Below the pieces are notes generated by a model. The model was given only the letters and a program-made list of their open reading frames with translations. It ran no database searches and was not told the DNA's origin. From Shewanella acanthi (GTDB lineage Bacteria > Pseudomonadota > Gammaproteobacteria > Enterobacterales > Shewanellaceae), in NCBI RefSeq assembly GCF_019457475.1, contig NZ_CP080413.1:248001-312000 (forward strand): 64,000 bases of DNA, in the 5' to 3' direction. Positions 1-11,842 of this stretch are shown piece by piece. Position numbers and translations under genes: made by a program. Position 1 is the first letter of the stretch. Each line of letters starts with the position of its first letter.

Positions 1-2
1 AG

Positions 3-68
3 CCGAACCCACACATCAAAGTTGTAATCGAACCATGGCGCAATGGTGAATTAGAGACGCTGTCTTAA
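3..68 (+). CDS. 3' end of an unidentified gene (partial)
   Basis: An open frame runs from the window edge to a TAA stop and ends ...EPWRNGELETLS. A strong rho-independent terminator follows about 30 bases later, which supports this being the real end of a plus-strand gene. Only about 21 residues are visible and I do not recognise the family. The frame choice rests on the absence of stops and on the terminator placement. Confidence 0.45.
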   Translation, partial: PNPHIKVVIEPWRNGELETLS

Positions 69-98
69 TCACCTAACACCCTGATTTCATCATTCGAT

Positions 99-135
99 AA
101 AACCGCTATTTCGCAAGAAATAGCGGTTTTTTATT
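99..135 (+). terminator. Rho-independent terminator
   Basis: A 14-bp perfect stem (AAAACCGCTATTTC / GAAATAGCGGTTTT) with a GCAA tetraloop is followed by a T-rich tract. It ends the partial gene at the left edge. From here to katG (about 330 bases) I see no gene. The interval must hold the katG promoter and contains a short inverted repeat, TGCCAA-N5-TTGGCA, at 324-340. Confidence 0.85.
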
Positions 136-398
136 TGGGCAATTCAATCGAGCAAAGGGGAGAGGGCTGTAGATTAATCCTCTCATTTTTGCCGTTCGCA
201 ATATCGGAATAATCATACAAATTGAGTGGAGTTTTCCCCTATTTGGCCTAGCTTTAATTGTCGGGCTACTACTCTGTGACGGAATATCGAGAATATTCTG
301 GATAAATTTTCTGTCATGGAAAATGCCAATCGAGTTGGCACATTGCGAAGGTTCGCAGTGGTAGTCCTGTTAGTGCTCCCGCGTTGTCGCTAAATTAA

Positions 399-2639
<2,241 letters not shown>

Positions 2640-2660
2640 CATGCTTAAAGGCTAATGGAG

Positions 2661-2690
2661 AAGGGGCAGATAATTCTGCCCCTTTTTATT
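2661..2690. terminator. Bidirectional terminator between katG and the polyferredoxin gene
   Basis: The stem AAGGGGCAGA / TCTGCCCCTT around a TAAT loop is followed by a T-run on the plus strand. A matching A-rich start on the left lets it also serve the convergent minus-strand gene ending at 2729. Confidence 0.8.
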
Positions 2691-2728
2691 GCTTAGGTGA
2701 TATTTGCTTACACTTAAGAATAACTCCA

Positions 2729-3943
2729 CTAATGGCCCACGCGGTCAATCACTTGAATCAGTTGCATCCGGATATCATCCGGAGTTTGACTATGCCAGAA
2801 GCCAGATAAATAGGCTGTTAGCGGCAAGGCAAACAGACACAGCAATAGCAGCACCACTAAAACTTTGTGGCTCACCCTATGGCCCGTTTTCAAGCTAAAA
2901 CCTAAGGCTTCGGATTTAGGGCAGGCGGACACGCAGCGCATACAGGCCTGACATTCATCGCTTCTTACTGTGGTCTGTGTGTGGATGATGATATTTGCCG
3001 GACAGGCACGGGTACACTTATCACACTTCATTCCCTTAGCTTCGATGAGGCAATGCTCCTTGTTACGACGGATTTTTAATGGGCTGGCAAAACTCAATAT
3101 TCCCAGCATGGCGCCATAGGGGCAAAGATAGCGGCAAAATCCCTGACGACGCCATGCGGCAAGCATCAGAATAACCCCAAAGCAGGCTAAGGTTATTATC
3201 CCTGGGGTAATAAAGAACATCCCCATTTTAAGGTCGGCAATCTTGTGGTAGTTGCCTTGTAGGTAGTAGGGAATTGATGCACTCGGCATACCGATAACAA
3301 TGTAACAAAGTGCTAGCAATAACAGATATTTAAGCATGCGTAGTGGCCAGTCTAACCAAGCGGGTGGCAACAATTCTGCTTTGATAAACCGCTTTCTTAG
3401 GCCATAAAGATATTCGCCTGCTAATCCGAGTGGGCAGGCCCAGCCACAAAAGGCGCGTTTGCAGATTAATCCTGTGAGTAAAACTGCAGCCAGCATTACC
3501 GCTGCCGCGGGGTGGGTTTGGTCCCACAAATTGAGGCTAATAATGGCCTTTAACTCTATTCCGCCGGCAATAGGAAGGAATGCGTCAACCACATCGGGGC
3601 GCATCAACCAAGGAGTCGCACCTTGTTTAAGCTGGATGGCATTGATGCAGTATTGAATCGCGACCATAAACAAGGACAGCGCCAACAGATGCTGGCAACC
3701 TTGCCTTAAGACGTTGATTTTGATTTCACCCTTAAACTCGGTAGGCGCGAATTGATTGACTAAGATGGTCACAAAAAGGGCGGCAACCAGTGCAATGCCA
3801 AGTGGCCAATACAGGCTTACCGCAACGGCGGAAAAACTCAGGAAAAGGGTGACTAAAGCGCCCCACCTTTTACCGCTCCAATAATTTAAAGATGCGATAT
3901 ACATCAGGGCGAACATAAGGGTCAGCGATTCAATAAATGTCAT
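2729..3943 (-). CDS. Polytopic membrane protein with two C-terminal 4Fe-4S clusters (NapH/MauN-like polyferredoxin)
   Basis: A 404-residue inner-membrane protein with about eight to nine hydrophobic segments. Two CxxxCP motifs lie in membrane loops (CGWACPLG and CRYLCPYG), as in the NapH/NosR/CcoG group. The C-terminal third has two ferredoxin-type clusters, CDKCTRACP and CQACMRCVSACP, followed by a final membrane helix. Such proteins pass electrons across or along the membrane to periplasmic or metal-centre-maturing partners. The partner here is unknown. The frame opens with a TTG at 3949 but the ATG at 3943 is the likelier start. It stands alone, convergent to katG. Assignment to the NapH-like polyferredoxin fold is firm; the physiological role is not known. 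Confidence 0.85.
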   Translation of the reverse strand: MTFIESLTLMFALMYIASLNYWSGKRWGALVTLFLSFSAVAVSLYWPLGIALVAALFVTILVNQFAPTEFKGEIKINVLRQGCQHLLALSLFMVAIQYCINAIQLKQGATPWLMRPDVVDAFLPIAGGIELKAIISLNLWDQTHPAAAVMLAAVLLTGLICKRAFCGWACPLGLAGEYLYGLRKRFIKAELLPPAWLDWPLRMLKYLLLLALCYIVIGMPSASIPYYLQGNYHKIADLKMGMFFITPGIITLACFGVILMLAAWRRQGFCRYLCPYGAMLGILSFASPLKIRRNKEHCLIEAKGMKCDKCTRACPANIIIHTQTTVRSDECQACMRCVSACPKSEALGFSLKTGHRVSHKVLVVLLLLCLFALPLTAYLSGFWHSQTPDDIRMQLIQVIDRVGH

Positions 3944-4676
3944 GGTCAAACTGCAGATTGAATTGGGTTACCTAATCTGAGTGGGGGTAGTGCCATAAGT
4001 TTCTGTGGTTAAAGCAAAATTGTGTCGTAGATCTGATATTGAGTTTATGGCGGGTTAAAAGCGTGGCAAAGCTCACAGAGGTTGAATAATCATCCCGGTC
4101 CTTTGGCTTGGGGGTTGTTCTAACAATGCTGGGTAGGACCCAATATTATAGTGATTCGGCGATACCTATTGGGCTTGCAAAGACCTTATTGCGAAAATGT
4201 TATTTGGCTTCAGCTGCTAAGCAGAAACATGATAAATTTTTACGGCTGATCGTAGGCAACAATATCGCTCTTGTGGGCATGCTGTTTCGGAATATTCGCG
4301 TCTTAATGCTGCTATCGCTTTGCACCCTCTAAATGCCCATCGGTATCGTTAATGTGTATAAACAGGTCAATCACGCAGAGGGCTGAATATATAAGTTATT
4401 TTTCAAGTGTGATTTATAGGCAATTTCAGCATTGCTGTGGAAATAGCGATGTTTATCGCTCTGACTTAATGATTTTTTAATTAGCTGAAATTTAAGATAT
4501 TTTTTGAAGTTTAATTTTTGGCGAATTGATATGCCATTGAGTGCAACGTGTCGTACTGATCATGAAAATATCATCTTACATCGCAGTCGAACGGCAGCTG
4601 TGTTGAAGTCATGGAGAAGGGGAAGTTCATGCCTTAGGCCAGTGTGACTAGGTATTAGTAGTATATCTATCTGAAA
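3944..4676. other. About 730-base region without a supportable gene
   Basis: Both strands are broken by frequent stops. The longest frame (plus strand, 4108-4332, TTG start, no ribosome site) has a composition and hydrophobic pattern resembling no family I know. The region lies upstream of the polyferredoxin gene on one side and downstream of the DUF2959 gene terminator on the other. It may be a degraded gene or may carry small RNAs, but I see no clear hairpin-plus-T-run inside it. Confidence 0.5.
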
Positions 4677-4716
4677 AAATCGAAAATACTGCCAGCATGG
4701 GCGAGATGCTGGCAGT
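4673..4716 (-). terminator. Terminator of the DUF2959 gene
   Basis: A 10-bp perfect stem (CTGCCAGCAT / ATGCTGGCAG, 4689-4698 with 4706-4715) is followed on the minus strand by a T-rich tract (TATTTTCGATTTTTTC). It sits 20 bases after the stop codon of the minus-strand gene. Confidence 0.8.
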
Positions 4717-4735
4717 GTAGATAGCAGGAAAATGA

Positions 4736-5389
4736 TTAGCTCTTTGCGTTTTCCAGTGCGTCGATAAATTTGGTTGATTCAGCAATCGACTTATTCATTT
4801 CTTTAATCAGGCCGGAAATATCCGTCTGCAGGCTGGCAAATTCACCCTTAATGGCACCAATAGCCTGCGCATTCAGGTTATGCTTTAAATACAACATATT
4901 GTCTTTCATGGCAGTCAGGATTGGCGGCATTTTCGATTCGGCGCGGCGCATGGTTTTCATCAGTTGCTCGTAGGAGCGGCGAGTTTCTTTCAACTTCAGC
5001 TCGCTGTTACGGCGCAGACTGGCTTTGCTAATTTCGCCAATTTCGGCCTGCCATTCATCAAATAGTGCTTCGGCAACACTCTCGACTTTGTCGATGCGAT
5101 CGCTGACATCGTCTGCGGCATTTTGCGCTGATTCGTATTCATCTTTTGCTTTGTTATAGGCTTTTTCTAGGTTGCCACCGTTGTGATTGAGCAGAGCTTG
5201 CATCTCTTCGAGTGCCGAGCTGAATTCCTTTTGGGCATCCTCTTGGGATTCCTTAGCGGCTTTTACCCGATCGACCATGATGTCGCGCTTATGGTAGCCC
5301 ACCTTTTCCATTGCCCCGTAGTAGGCACTTTGGCAGCCGCTCAGTAAGAGGCTTAGGGTGAGTATGCTTGAGGTCATTATCTTTTTCAT
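4736..5389 (-). CDS. DUF2959 family lipoprotein
   Basis: A 217-residue protein with a lipoprotein signal: positive N terminus, hydrophobic stretch, and lipobox LLSGC with the lipidated Cys at about residue 19. The rest is almost entirely alpha-helical and charged, with long coiled-coil character (repeated E/K/A heptads, about residues 40-215). It matches the DUF2959 family, whose function is unknown. It is probably anchored to the outer membrane facing the periplasm. It lies 11 bases downstream of a small membrane-protein gene on the same strand, so the two are probably co-transcribed. The ribosome site is weak (GGAC). Family assignment is good; role unknown. Confidence 0.8.
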   Translation of the reverse strand: MKKIMTSSILTLSLLLSGCQSAYYGAMEKVGYHKRDIMVDRVKAAKESQEDAQKEFSSALEEMQALLNHNGGNLEKAYNKAKDEYESAQNAADDVSDRIDKVESVAEALFDEWQAEIGEISKASLRRNSELKLKETRRSYEQLMKTMRRAESKMPPILTAMKDNMLYLKHNLNAQAIGAIKGEFASLQTDISGLIKEMNKSIAESTKFIDALENAKS

Positions 5390-5400
5390 CGGTTAGTCCG

Positions 5401-5637
5401 TTACAAATTGTGGGCTGAATCGGGCGTAAAGCGCGCCGCGTCAATGATGCTCCATAAATGGAAGATGGCGCCTATCACGGCCGGAACGATTAACCACCAC
5501 AGGGCGTAGCCAACCACAGTCACCAGAAAAAACATTAGGGCAGCCAAGATGCGTCCCTGTAATAGCTGGCCTAAACCGGGGAAAAATAGACTTGCGATAG
5601 CAGCGATGACATTGCCGGCTGATCCTTGTTGTGACAT
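5401..5637 (-). CDS. Small two-helix membrane protein
   Basis: A 78-residue protein beginning MSQQGSAGN with two hydrophobic helices separated by a short loop: IAAIASLFFPGLGQLLQG, then LMFFLVTVVGYALWWLIVP and a further hydrophobic patch. The FPGLGQL(Y/L)xG element is common in TM2-like and YqaE-like small membrane proteins. The start at 5637 is set by a strong AAGGAG site five to eight bases upstream. A longer frame to 5745 would overlap the divergent gene's promoter. It is the promoter-proximal gene of the pair with the DUF2959 lipoprotein. Function unknown. Confidence 0.75.
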   Translation of the reverse strand: MSQQGSAGNVIAAIASLFFPGLGQLLQGRILAALMFFLVTVVGYALWWLIVPAVIGAIFHLWSIIDAARFTPDSAHNL

Positions 5638-5718
5638 CAATTCACTCCTTAGACTTGTAAATGAAGTGTTTATTGTACGAAGATAATGATTCATTACCAA
5701 CATAATCAAGAGAAACCC

Positions 5719-6672
5719 GTGACTGAGAAGATTGAACTGGCACAAATTCGAGTCTTATTTAGCGGGATCTGGCAGTTTCTGCTGCATCTGAAGCGCCGCC
5801 TAGCGGAAGATCAAATTAATATCCGTGCAGGGCACCTTGCCTATGTCACTTTGTTATCTTTGGTGCCAATAGTCGCTGTGACTATGTCTATGCTATCAGC
5901 CTTCCCGGTATTTAAAGGTATTCGAGGCCAGATAGAAGCTTTTGTCTACGAGAACTTCTTGCCCGCTGCTGGGGATACGGTTCAAGTCTATATCAATGAA
6001 TTTGTGGTGAATGCCTCCAAGGGGACGGCAGTCGGGATCGCAGCGTTAGTGATCGTTGCCATTATGTTGATCTCGGCCATCGATAAGTCGCTCAATAATA
6101 TCTGGCGGACTAAAGAGAAACGCTCCATGGTAGTTGCCTTTTCTATGTATTGGATGGTGATTACCCTAGGACCTGTACTTGTGGGCGCAAGCTTAGTGGC
6201 GACATCCTATGTCGTCTCACTCAAGCTGTTTGAAGGCGATGCACTTTCTGGTGTTGCTCCGTTCTTGATTGGTAAGCTCCCCATATTATTCTCAATCGCC
6301 GCTTTTTTGCTGTTGTATATGGTTGTCCCCAATAAGAAAGTGAAGTTTTTACATGCCCTTTTAGGGGCGATTGTGGCGGCTTTATTGTTTGAGTTAGGCA
6401 AAAAAGGCTTTGCCCTATATGTGACTAAATTCCCAAGTTACGAAGCCATTTATGGTGCACTGGCGACAATTCCAATCCTTTTTGTGTGGGTACATTTATC
6501 TTGGTTGATTGTGCTGCTCGGCGCCGAAATCACCGCGGCAATGCCTGAATATTTGGACTATGAATCCAGCAGTGATGATAATGAAACCGATCTCGATGGT
6601 CGACCGTTAGCGGCGGTGGAACCCATAAAGGACAGTGCGCAAAATGAATCAGCAACTACACTCAATAAGTAA
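5719..6672 (+). CDS. YihY/BrkB family inner-membrane protein (UPF0761)
   Basis: About 317 residues with six predicted membrane segments and the characteristic early motif [16 protein letters not shown]. The C-terminal tail is acidic and hydrophilic. This family was once annotated as ribonuclease BN, which was a mis-assignment; its real role is unknown. Two starts are possible: ATG at 5686 and GTG at 5719. I prefer GTG, because an AAGAG element precedes it and the protein then begins just before the conserved core ([14 protein letters not shown]). The gene is divergent from the small membrane-protein gene. Confidence 0.85.
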   Translation: MTEKIELAQIRVLFSGIWQFLLHLKRRLAEDQINIRAGHLAYVTLLSLVPIVAVTMSMLSAFPVFKGIRGQIEAFVYENFLPAAGDTVQVYINEFVVNASKGTAVGIAALVIVAIMLISAIDKSLNNIWRTKEKRSMVVAFSMYWMVITLGPVLVGASLVATSYVVSLKLFEGDALSGVAPFLIGKLPILFSIAAFLLLYMVVPNKKVKFLHALLGAIVAALLFELGKKGFALYVTKFPSYEAIYGALATIPILFVWVHLSWLIVLLGAEITAAMPEYLDYESSSDDNETDLDGRPLAAVEPIKDSAQNESATTLNK

Positions 6673-6723
6673 CGATATAGAGTTTTAACTTGCTGAATCA
6701 ATTTTAGATTTTTCGAATCGACT

Positions 6724-7680
6724 ATGACCGCTATCGCTCAACATCTGCCTGCTTTTATTCGCCGAGACTGGTTTAGTGTTGGGAATGGCCAACAGCTTCA
6801 TCTTGCCCAATTCGGCAATCCCAAGGGGATTCCTCTGCTGTATTTACACGGCGGCCCAGGTGCTGGCGTTGATGTCAGTGAGCTAACCTTGTTTGCGCCC
6901 GAGCAATTCTGGATTTTATTGTTAGATCAGCGGGGCGCGGGTCAGTCACAACCCTCGGCTGAGCTTGAACATAACCACCTAAATGGGTTGATCTGCGATA
7001 TTGAGACCATTCGTCAGCAACTTGGTATCGAGCGATGGTGTTTGGTTGGAGGCTCATTTGGTGCGACGCTGGCATTGGTTTACAGCGGATTATTTCCCGA
7101 GCGAGTAATTGCCCAGGTTTTATGGGCGCTGTTTATTCCGTCTCAAAATGGGATTGAGTGGCTCTATGGCAAAACCGGCGCCGCCAAATTATTCCCCCAT
7201 AATTACTCGGAGTTTACTGGAGGAGCATTAAGCCTTGAATTACTTTTTGAGGATTACCGAGCAAGGCTAAATTCGCCCGAGCCACGAATTTGTTATGATG
7301 CCGCTAGGCGTTGGCTTCAATGGGAATTAACCTTAGCTGACTTACCAACTTTGTTACCACTGCGCTTATCCTCGGTTTTACTCTCCCTCGCGCGCATACA
7401 GCTTCACTTTGTCGCCAATAATTACTTTAATATGTTCGATGTTTTACAGCGTGTCATCCCTAAAATCGGCGCTCGAACTTTGTTGTTTCAAGGAACGGCC
7501 GATGCCATATGTCCGCCGCATCTACTTGAAGCTTTTTTAGGGCAAATCACCTCGCCCAACATTGAGGTTCGAAGTCTTATTGAGGGGGGCCATTCACTGA
7601 AAAGCGAGGCTATCTCCCTTGCAGTAATGTTAGAAATTAAGGCTATGGGAGATTGGGTAAAGCAACAGCATTGGGCATAA
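6724..7680 (+). CDS. pip: Proline iminopeptidase (alpha/beta hydrolase, peptidase S33)
   Basis: A 318-residue cytoplasmic hydrolase releasing N-terminal proline from peptides. The oxyanion motif HGGPGAG is at about residues 41-47. The nucleophile elbow GGSFGAT places the catalytic Ser at about residue 110. Asp (in GTADAICPP) and His (in EGGHS) complete the triad near the C terminus. The cap domain contains WxxWE-like residues (RWLQWE) typical of prolyl aminopeptidases that recognise the substrate amine. Other S33 hydrolases remain possible, since specificity within the family is not fixed by these motifs. It follows the YihY gene by about 50 bases and may be co-transcribed. Confidence 0.85.
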   Translation: MTAIAQHLPAFIRRDWFSVGNGQQLHLAQFGNPKGIPLLYLHGGPGAGVDVSELTLFAPEQFWILLLDQRGAGQSQPSAELEHNHLNGLICDIETIRQQLGIERWCLVGGSFGATLALVYSGLFPERVIAQVLWALFIPSQNGIEWLYGKTGAAKLFPHNYSEFTGGALSLELLFEDYRARLNSPEPRICYDAARRWLQWELTLADLPTLLPLRLSSVLLSLARIQLHFVANNYFNMFDVLQRVIPKIGARTLLFQGTADAICPPHLLEAFLGQITSPNIEVRSLIEGGHSLKSEAISLAVMLEIKAMGDWVKQQHWA

Positions 7681-7844
7681 CTCAGCTCCGGCACTAATAC
7701 TTCATTGACTTCGCCCTTGTAACCCTCAAGATGCAATGTTAATTTCGCCCACTCAATGGTCAAAGTGTATGGTCTTTGGTGCATTGGTAATCTGCAGTGT
7801 GTAAACGCCAGATGTCGTTCGCTAGTAATAACAAAGGAAACAAA

Positions 7845-8282
7845 GTGATTGCCCTAATTCAAAGAGTGAGCCGCGCGAGTGTGGTCGTTGACAACCAAAC
7901 TATCGGTGCCATCGATAAGGGTCTATTAGTGCTGCTTGGGGTCGAGCGGGAAGATAACCGTGAGAAGATGGAGAAACTTGCGACTAAGGTGATGAGCTAC
8001 CGGGTGTTTTCCGATGAAAACGGCAAAATGAATTTAAATCTTGAGAAGGCGGGCGGTTCACTGTTAGTGGTTTCACAATTTACCCTAGCAGCTGATACGG
8101 GCAGGGGATTAAGACCGAGCTTTTCAGGCGCAGGCACGCCGGATCAAGCGCTGCAACTCTATGACGAATTTGTTGAATTTTGCCGAGCTAAAGGGGTTAA
8201 AACCGAAACAGGACAGTTTGGTGCTGATATGAAGGTCGAGCTGATTAACGACGGTCCAGTGACTTTCAATTTACAGGTGTAG
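7845..8282 (+). CDS. dtd: D-aminoacyl-tRNA deacylase
   Basis: A 145-residue cytoplasmic enzyme that hydrolyses D-aminoacyl-tRNAs and mischarged Gly-tRNA(Ala), recycling tRNA and preventing D-amino-acid incorporation. The family hallmarks are both present: [12 protein letters not shown] at about residues 75-85, and the cross-subunit Gly-cisPro element near the C terminus (NDGPVTF). The GTG start at 7845 follows AAAGGA by six bases and gives the canonical N terminus [13 protein letters not shown]. The longer frame (7797) adds a non-conserved extension. The downstream gene for a YiiD_C-type thioesterase reproduces the dtd-fabY/yiiD neighbourhood of E. coli. Confidence 0.97.
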   Translation: MIALIQRVSRASVVVDNQTIGAIDKGLLVLLGVEREDNREKMEKLATKVMSYRVFSDENGKMNLNLEKAGGSLLVVSQFTLAADTGRGLRPSFSGAGTPDQALQLYDEFVEFCRAKGVKTETGQFGADMKVELINDGPVTFNLQV

Positions 8283-8304
8283 GCGGATAACGCCCTAAGA
8301 ATCC

Positions 8305-8742
8305 ATGGACGAATTACTCAACGAATTACGCCAGACTTGGCATCAAACCATTCCCGTTAGCGAGTTTATGCAGATATCGCCGCAACGCTTTATTGACAAT
8401 GAACTTAGGGTCAGTGCGCCCATCGCGCCGAACATCAATCTACACCAGACCATGTTTGCAGGCAGTATTTATACCCTGATGACGTTAACGGGTTGGGGCA
8501 TGGTGTGGTTACAGCAGAAATTACAGAATGTCGATGGCGATATCGTGTTGGCCGATGCCCATATGCGTTATCTCGCGCCTGTTGCCCTTTCGCCTGAAGC
8601 CAGAGTCGCGTGGCAAGATGCCGATTTATCGTCTTTGCTGAAAGGCAAAAAAGCAAAGGTAAAGCTTGAGGTTAAGCTCTATTGTGGGGATAGCTGCTGC
8701 GCCGTATTCGAGGGCCTGTATTTCAGTGTGCCTAAAATGTAA
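8305..8742 (+). CDS. YiiD C-terminal-type hotdog thioesterase
   Basis: A 145-residue protein of the YiiD_C hotdog-fold group: N-terminal helix, then NINLHQTMFAGSIYTLMTLTGWGMVW, with the long central helix typical of thioesterases. In E. coli the equivalent domain is fused to a GNAT domain (YiiD/FabY), implicated in initiating fatty-acid synthesis. Here only the thioesterase part is encoded. It starts 22 bases after dtd, so the two are co-transcribed. Substrate unknown; an acyl-CoA or acyl-ACP is the inference. Confidence 0.8.
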   Translation: MDELLNELRQTWHQTIPVSEFMQISPQRFIDNELRVSAPIAPNINLHQTMFAGSIYTLMTLTGWGMVWLQQKLQNVDGDIVLADAHMRYLAPVALSPEARVAWQDADLSSLLKGKKAKVKLEVKLYCGDSCCAVFEGLYFSVPKM

Positions 8743-8860
8743 AATCTTTCTAAAAAATCGAATTTAATCTCAGATTTATTCCACTTTTATTCTTTTTTAT
8801 GGGCGAATAAACTTACCTCCATAGCGTCGAGTGTCACTCTTAGGCGCTCGAATCAATTAA

Positions 8861-9472
<612 letters not shown>

Positions 9473-9501
9473 TCGAATCGCGCTTTATTTGCTAACCCAT
9501 T

Positions 9502-9534
9502 AAAAATGCCAGCAAACCTGCTGGCATTTTTGTC
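9502..9534 (+). terminator. azoR terminator
   Basis: The stem AAATGCCAGCA / TGCTGGCATTT with a short AACC loop, then TTTTTGTC. It lies 30 bases after the azoR stop codon. Confidence 0.85.
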
Positions 9535-9803
9535 TCTCAGTTTTTGCGTTAGTGCTCTCTGCGACCTCATCTGACGGGTTTGAGTTTTGCCTAAAGACAA
9601 ACATTATTGGCATAACCTGCAGATTTGGCGCATATCGCTGGTTTCGACATAGCGCACTTTTATGCTGGCGTGACCGCGACTCGGCGAAAATTGAAACCGA
9701 GTATGACGAAGAATCTCACTCAACTCAGGCTCGGTTCGCGTTTTCGGCGCAGGGGGGGGCATCGTCTATGTTGCGCTTTGGATTAGGCATATTCTTGCTG
9801 CGA
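9535..9803. other. Non-coding or decayed stretch with an eight-G tract
   Basis: About 270 bases between the azoR terminator and the 3' end of the rhodanese gene. A plus-strand frame (9552-9824) exists but has no ribosome site, an odd composition, and overlaps the rhodanese gene. Minus-strand frames carry several stops and resemble no family I know. A run of eight G residues is at 9752-9759. Confidence 0.5.
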
Positions 9804-10127
9804 TTATTTCGGTTGGCTGGATAACATATCATTGAGTGAGCCGCCGTTTATCACACACTCAAATCCCTTGGCTTTAAAAATATCACAACCCTTTTGGGCG
9901 CGAATGCCCGCACCGCAATAAAGCACGAAGGTTTGGGTTCTATTTTCAACTTGGGCTAACCATTGCTCTAAAACAGGGAGAGGTACATTGATTGCTTGCG
10001 GTAAATGACCAGCAGCAAACTCCTCTGGAGAGCGAACATCGATCACTTGGGCGCCCTGCACAATGAGTTGCCAGCAAAGCTCACCGCTGCGGCCACCAGT
10101 AAATTTAGCCAGTAAAGATTGAAACAT
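9804..10127 (-). CDS. Single-domain rhodanese
   Basis: A 107-residue cytoplasmic rhodanese, similar in size to GlpE and PspE. The family features are visible: VIDVRSPEEFAAGHLPQAINVP near the N-terminal third, and the active-site loop YCGAGIRA with the persulfide-carrying Cys at about residue 71. It transfers sulfane sulfur to a thiophilic acceptor, which is unknown here. It appears monocistronic, and upstream lies a 200-base gap toward the chemoreceptor gene. No signal peptide. Confidence 0.88.
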   Translation of the reverse strand: MFQSLLAKFTGGRSGELCWQLIVQGAQVIDVRSPEEFAAGHLPQAINVPLPVLEQWLAQVENRTQTFVLYCGAGIRAQKGCDIFKAKGFECVINGGSLNDMLSSQPK

Positions 10128-10270
10128 TACAATCGTCCCATTAGAAAAGTTTCAATAAGTTTATTCTAATGAATTGTTTGCCGCAAGCTTGGGAAGTTTA
10201 TTTTGGGCTATCGCTGGAGACAGGCAACATCCATAACCGCATTAGAAATTGCGTTGTCTTTTAGTTAAGA

Positions 10271-10311
10271 GGTTGCCTTATGGCGCAGAAGGGCTACTGC
10301 GCCATGGCAAG
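10271..10311 (-). terminator. Long hairpin downstream of the chemoreceptor gene
   Basis: The 9-bp stem ATGGCGCAG / CTGCGCCAT with an 8-base loop is extended by a flanking TTGCC / GGCAA pairing. It lies 20 bases past the stop of the minus-strand chemoreceptor gene. There is no clear T-run, so it may be a weak terminator or an mRNA-stabilising hairpin. Confidence 0.45.
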
Positions 10312-10329
10312 TGAAGTGCTAGTATTTCT

Positions 10330-11832
10330 TTAAAGCTTGTAAATCGCCGCCTTGGATTGATAAGCGTTGGCGATACGGCTCATTTCTATCGTTCCTGACG
10401 ACAACTCTTGAATCTTAGCGACCAGTTGATTGATGGCATTGGCATTTTCGATAATGTCTTCGCCTATATGAGTTAAAACTTCGCACTGGGTTTGGGTGGT
10501 GTGAGCCACGCTTTCGCTAGCAATGGCGACTTGAGTTATTTGTTCTGAACGTTCGGCTATCCCATTGGCGATATCGTTGGTGTGTTTAAGGTTGTCTTGG
10601 GTACTGCGTTTACTCAAATCCATCGATTCGACCGTTTTAATCATACTGGTATTGAGGTGTGCCAGTACTGTAGCGATTTCATCGGTTGAGCGCCCAGTAC
10701 GTTGAGCGAGCGCTCTGACCTCATCGGCGACTACGGCAAATCCACGGCCACTTTCACCCGCTCTTGCGGCTTCAATGGCGGCATTTAAGGCTAGCAGATT
10801 GGTTTGTTCCGAAATGCTACGTATGGCTTCAAGCAGCGAGGTAATCGATTTCACGTCCTGTGTTAGCTCAGATAAAAACTGAGTAACCTCAGTAGTGTTC
10901 AGTTCGAGTTTTTTCATGTCTTCCATAATATTTAGCGCCCGCTTTCTATCCCCACTACTCGAGTCTGCCGCTAAACGTGCGCCATGGGCAGAGTCTTGGC
11001 TGTCTGCCGCCGCTTGGTTAATTTGCTGGATAACATTTTGGGCGATATCAGAGATATGCAGTGCCTGCTGGTGTTGGCTTTGAACTGAGTGTTGGGTTTG
11101 CTCGCTTAATTGAGTGAGATGCGCTGTGGTTTTGGCCATATCAATAGCGATGGAACGATAATCGCTAAACACCTTAGAAAGCTCCTCCAGCATAGTGTTA
11201 AATGCGATTTCTGCATGGTTTTTTGCAGGTTCGAGACGAATCGAAATATCCTTGTTTTCTGATATTTGCTCAATGGCATCGGCGATGCGCTGATTAGCGG
11301 AGGATTCGGCATGCATCATGGCCGCTAGCATAATGAGAATGCCTGCCTCGGTAGCTGCAAACAGGGCGTGCACTAAGGTGATTTCCCAGTTGCACGCACC
11401 AGCAAAGATCATAATCGCGACCTGATTAATCTCTATGTTATGCAGTTGAATATAGGTAAACAGCACGTGATGAACGGCTACCGTGAGCAGGGCGGCCAAT
11501 ATGGGCTCCCAGCGCTGATAAATAAGGAATACCGCCATAGTCGCAAAGATATGAAAATGCATTTCTAACATACCCATCTGGCTTTGGATGAGCATGGCAG
11601 AAACTGTCATCATGATCACCGCCGCCACAATCGCAAAAGCAGGGGTGCCCTTGAGTAGGGAATAGCTTATTTGGGTGAGAATGAAGATGGACACTGCTGA
11701 CAGCAGGGCAAAGTTCAGCATTTGTGCACCGACAAATCCACTGATCAGCAAAATAGGTGCCTGAGCCATCAGCAGTTGGTATAGGGTCTTATCGTGTTTA
11801 GCTGTTATCGACATAGCAGGTAAGTTATTCAT
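10330..11832 (-). CDS. Methyl-accepting chemotaxis protein with a multi-helix membrane sensor
   Basis: A 500-residue chemoreceptor. Residues about 20-175 form five to six membrane helices with almost no periplasmic domain. This sensor carries conserved-looking histidines: MHFHIF at about residues 109-114 and VHH at about 134-136. A short HAMP-like/linker segment follows. The C-terminal signalling domain (about 260-500) has the invariant hairpin tip ([18 protein letters not shown]) that contacts CheA and CheW. A ligand within or at the membrane (metal, heme or redox state) is inferred. It lies 10 bases downstream of a Sco1-type gene, so the two form one operon, which suggests copper or respiratory-oxidase sensing. 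I see no CheB/CheR pentapeptide at the C terminus. Confidence 0.92.
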   Translation of the reverse strand: MNNLPAMSITAKHDKTLYQLLMAQAPILLISGFVGAQMLNFALLSAVSIFILTQISYSLLKGTPAFAIVAAVIMMTVSAMLIQSQMGMLEMHFHIFATMAVFLIYQRWEPILAALLTVAVHHVLFTYIQLHNIEINQVAIMIFAGACNWEITLVHALFAATEAGILIMLAAMMHAESSANQRIADAIEQISENKDISIRLEPAKNHAEIAFNTMLEELSKVFSDYRSIAIDMAKTTAHLTQLSEQTQHSVQSQHQQALHISDIAQNVIQQINQAAADSQDSAHGARLAADSSSGDRKRALNIMEDMKKLELNTTEVTQFLSELTQDVKSITSLLEAIRSISEQTNLLALNAAIEAARAGESGRGFAVVADEVRALAQRTGRSTDEIATVLAHLNTSMIKTVESMDLSKRSTQDNLKHTNDIANGIAERSEQITQVAIASESVAHTTQTQCEVLTHIGEDIIENANAINQLVAKIQELSSGTIEMSRIANAYQSKAAIYKL

Positions 11833-11842
11833 TTTAATTAAC

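Noticed and set aside
324..340. Inverted repeat TGCCAA-N5-TTGGCA upstream of katG as an OxyR site
   Set aside because: It does not have the ATAG-N7-CTAT spacing of OxyR sites. It could be another operator or a chance palindrome, so it is only mentioned.
4108..4332. 74-codon plus-strand frame
   Set aside because: TTG start, no ribosome site, no recognisable family and no neighbouring operon context.
5719..6672. Annotation as ribonuclease BN
   Set aside because: The YihY/BrkB family was mis-named; this is a polytopic membrane protein without nuclease motifs.
9552..9824. 90-codon plus-strand frame after azoR
   Set aside because: It follows a strong terminator, lacks a ribosome site, overlaps the rhodanese gene and has an atypical composition.
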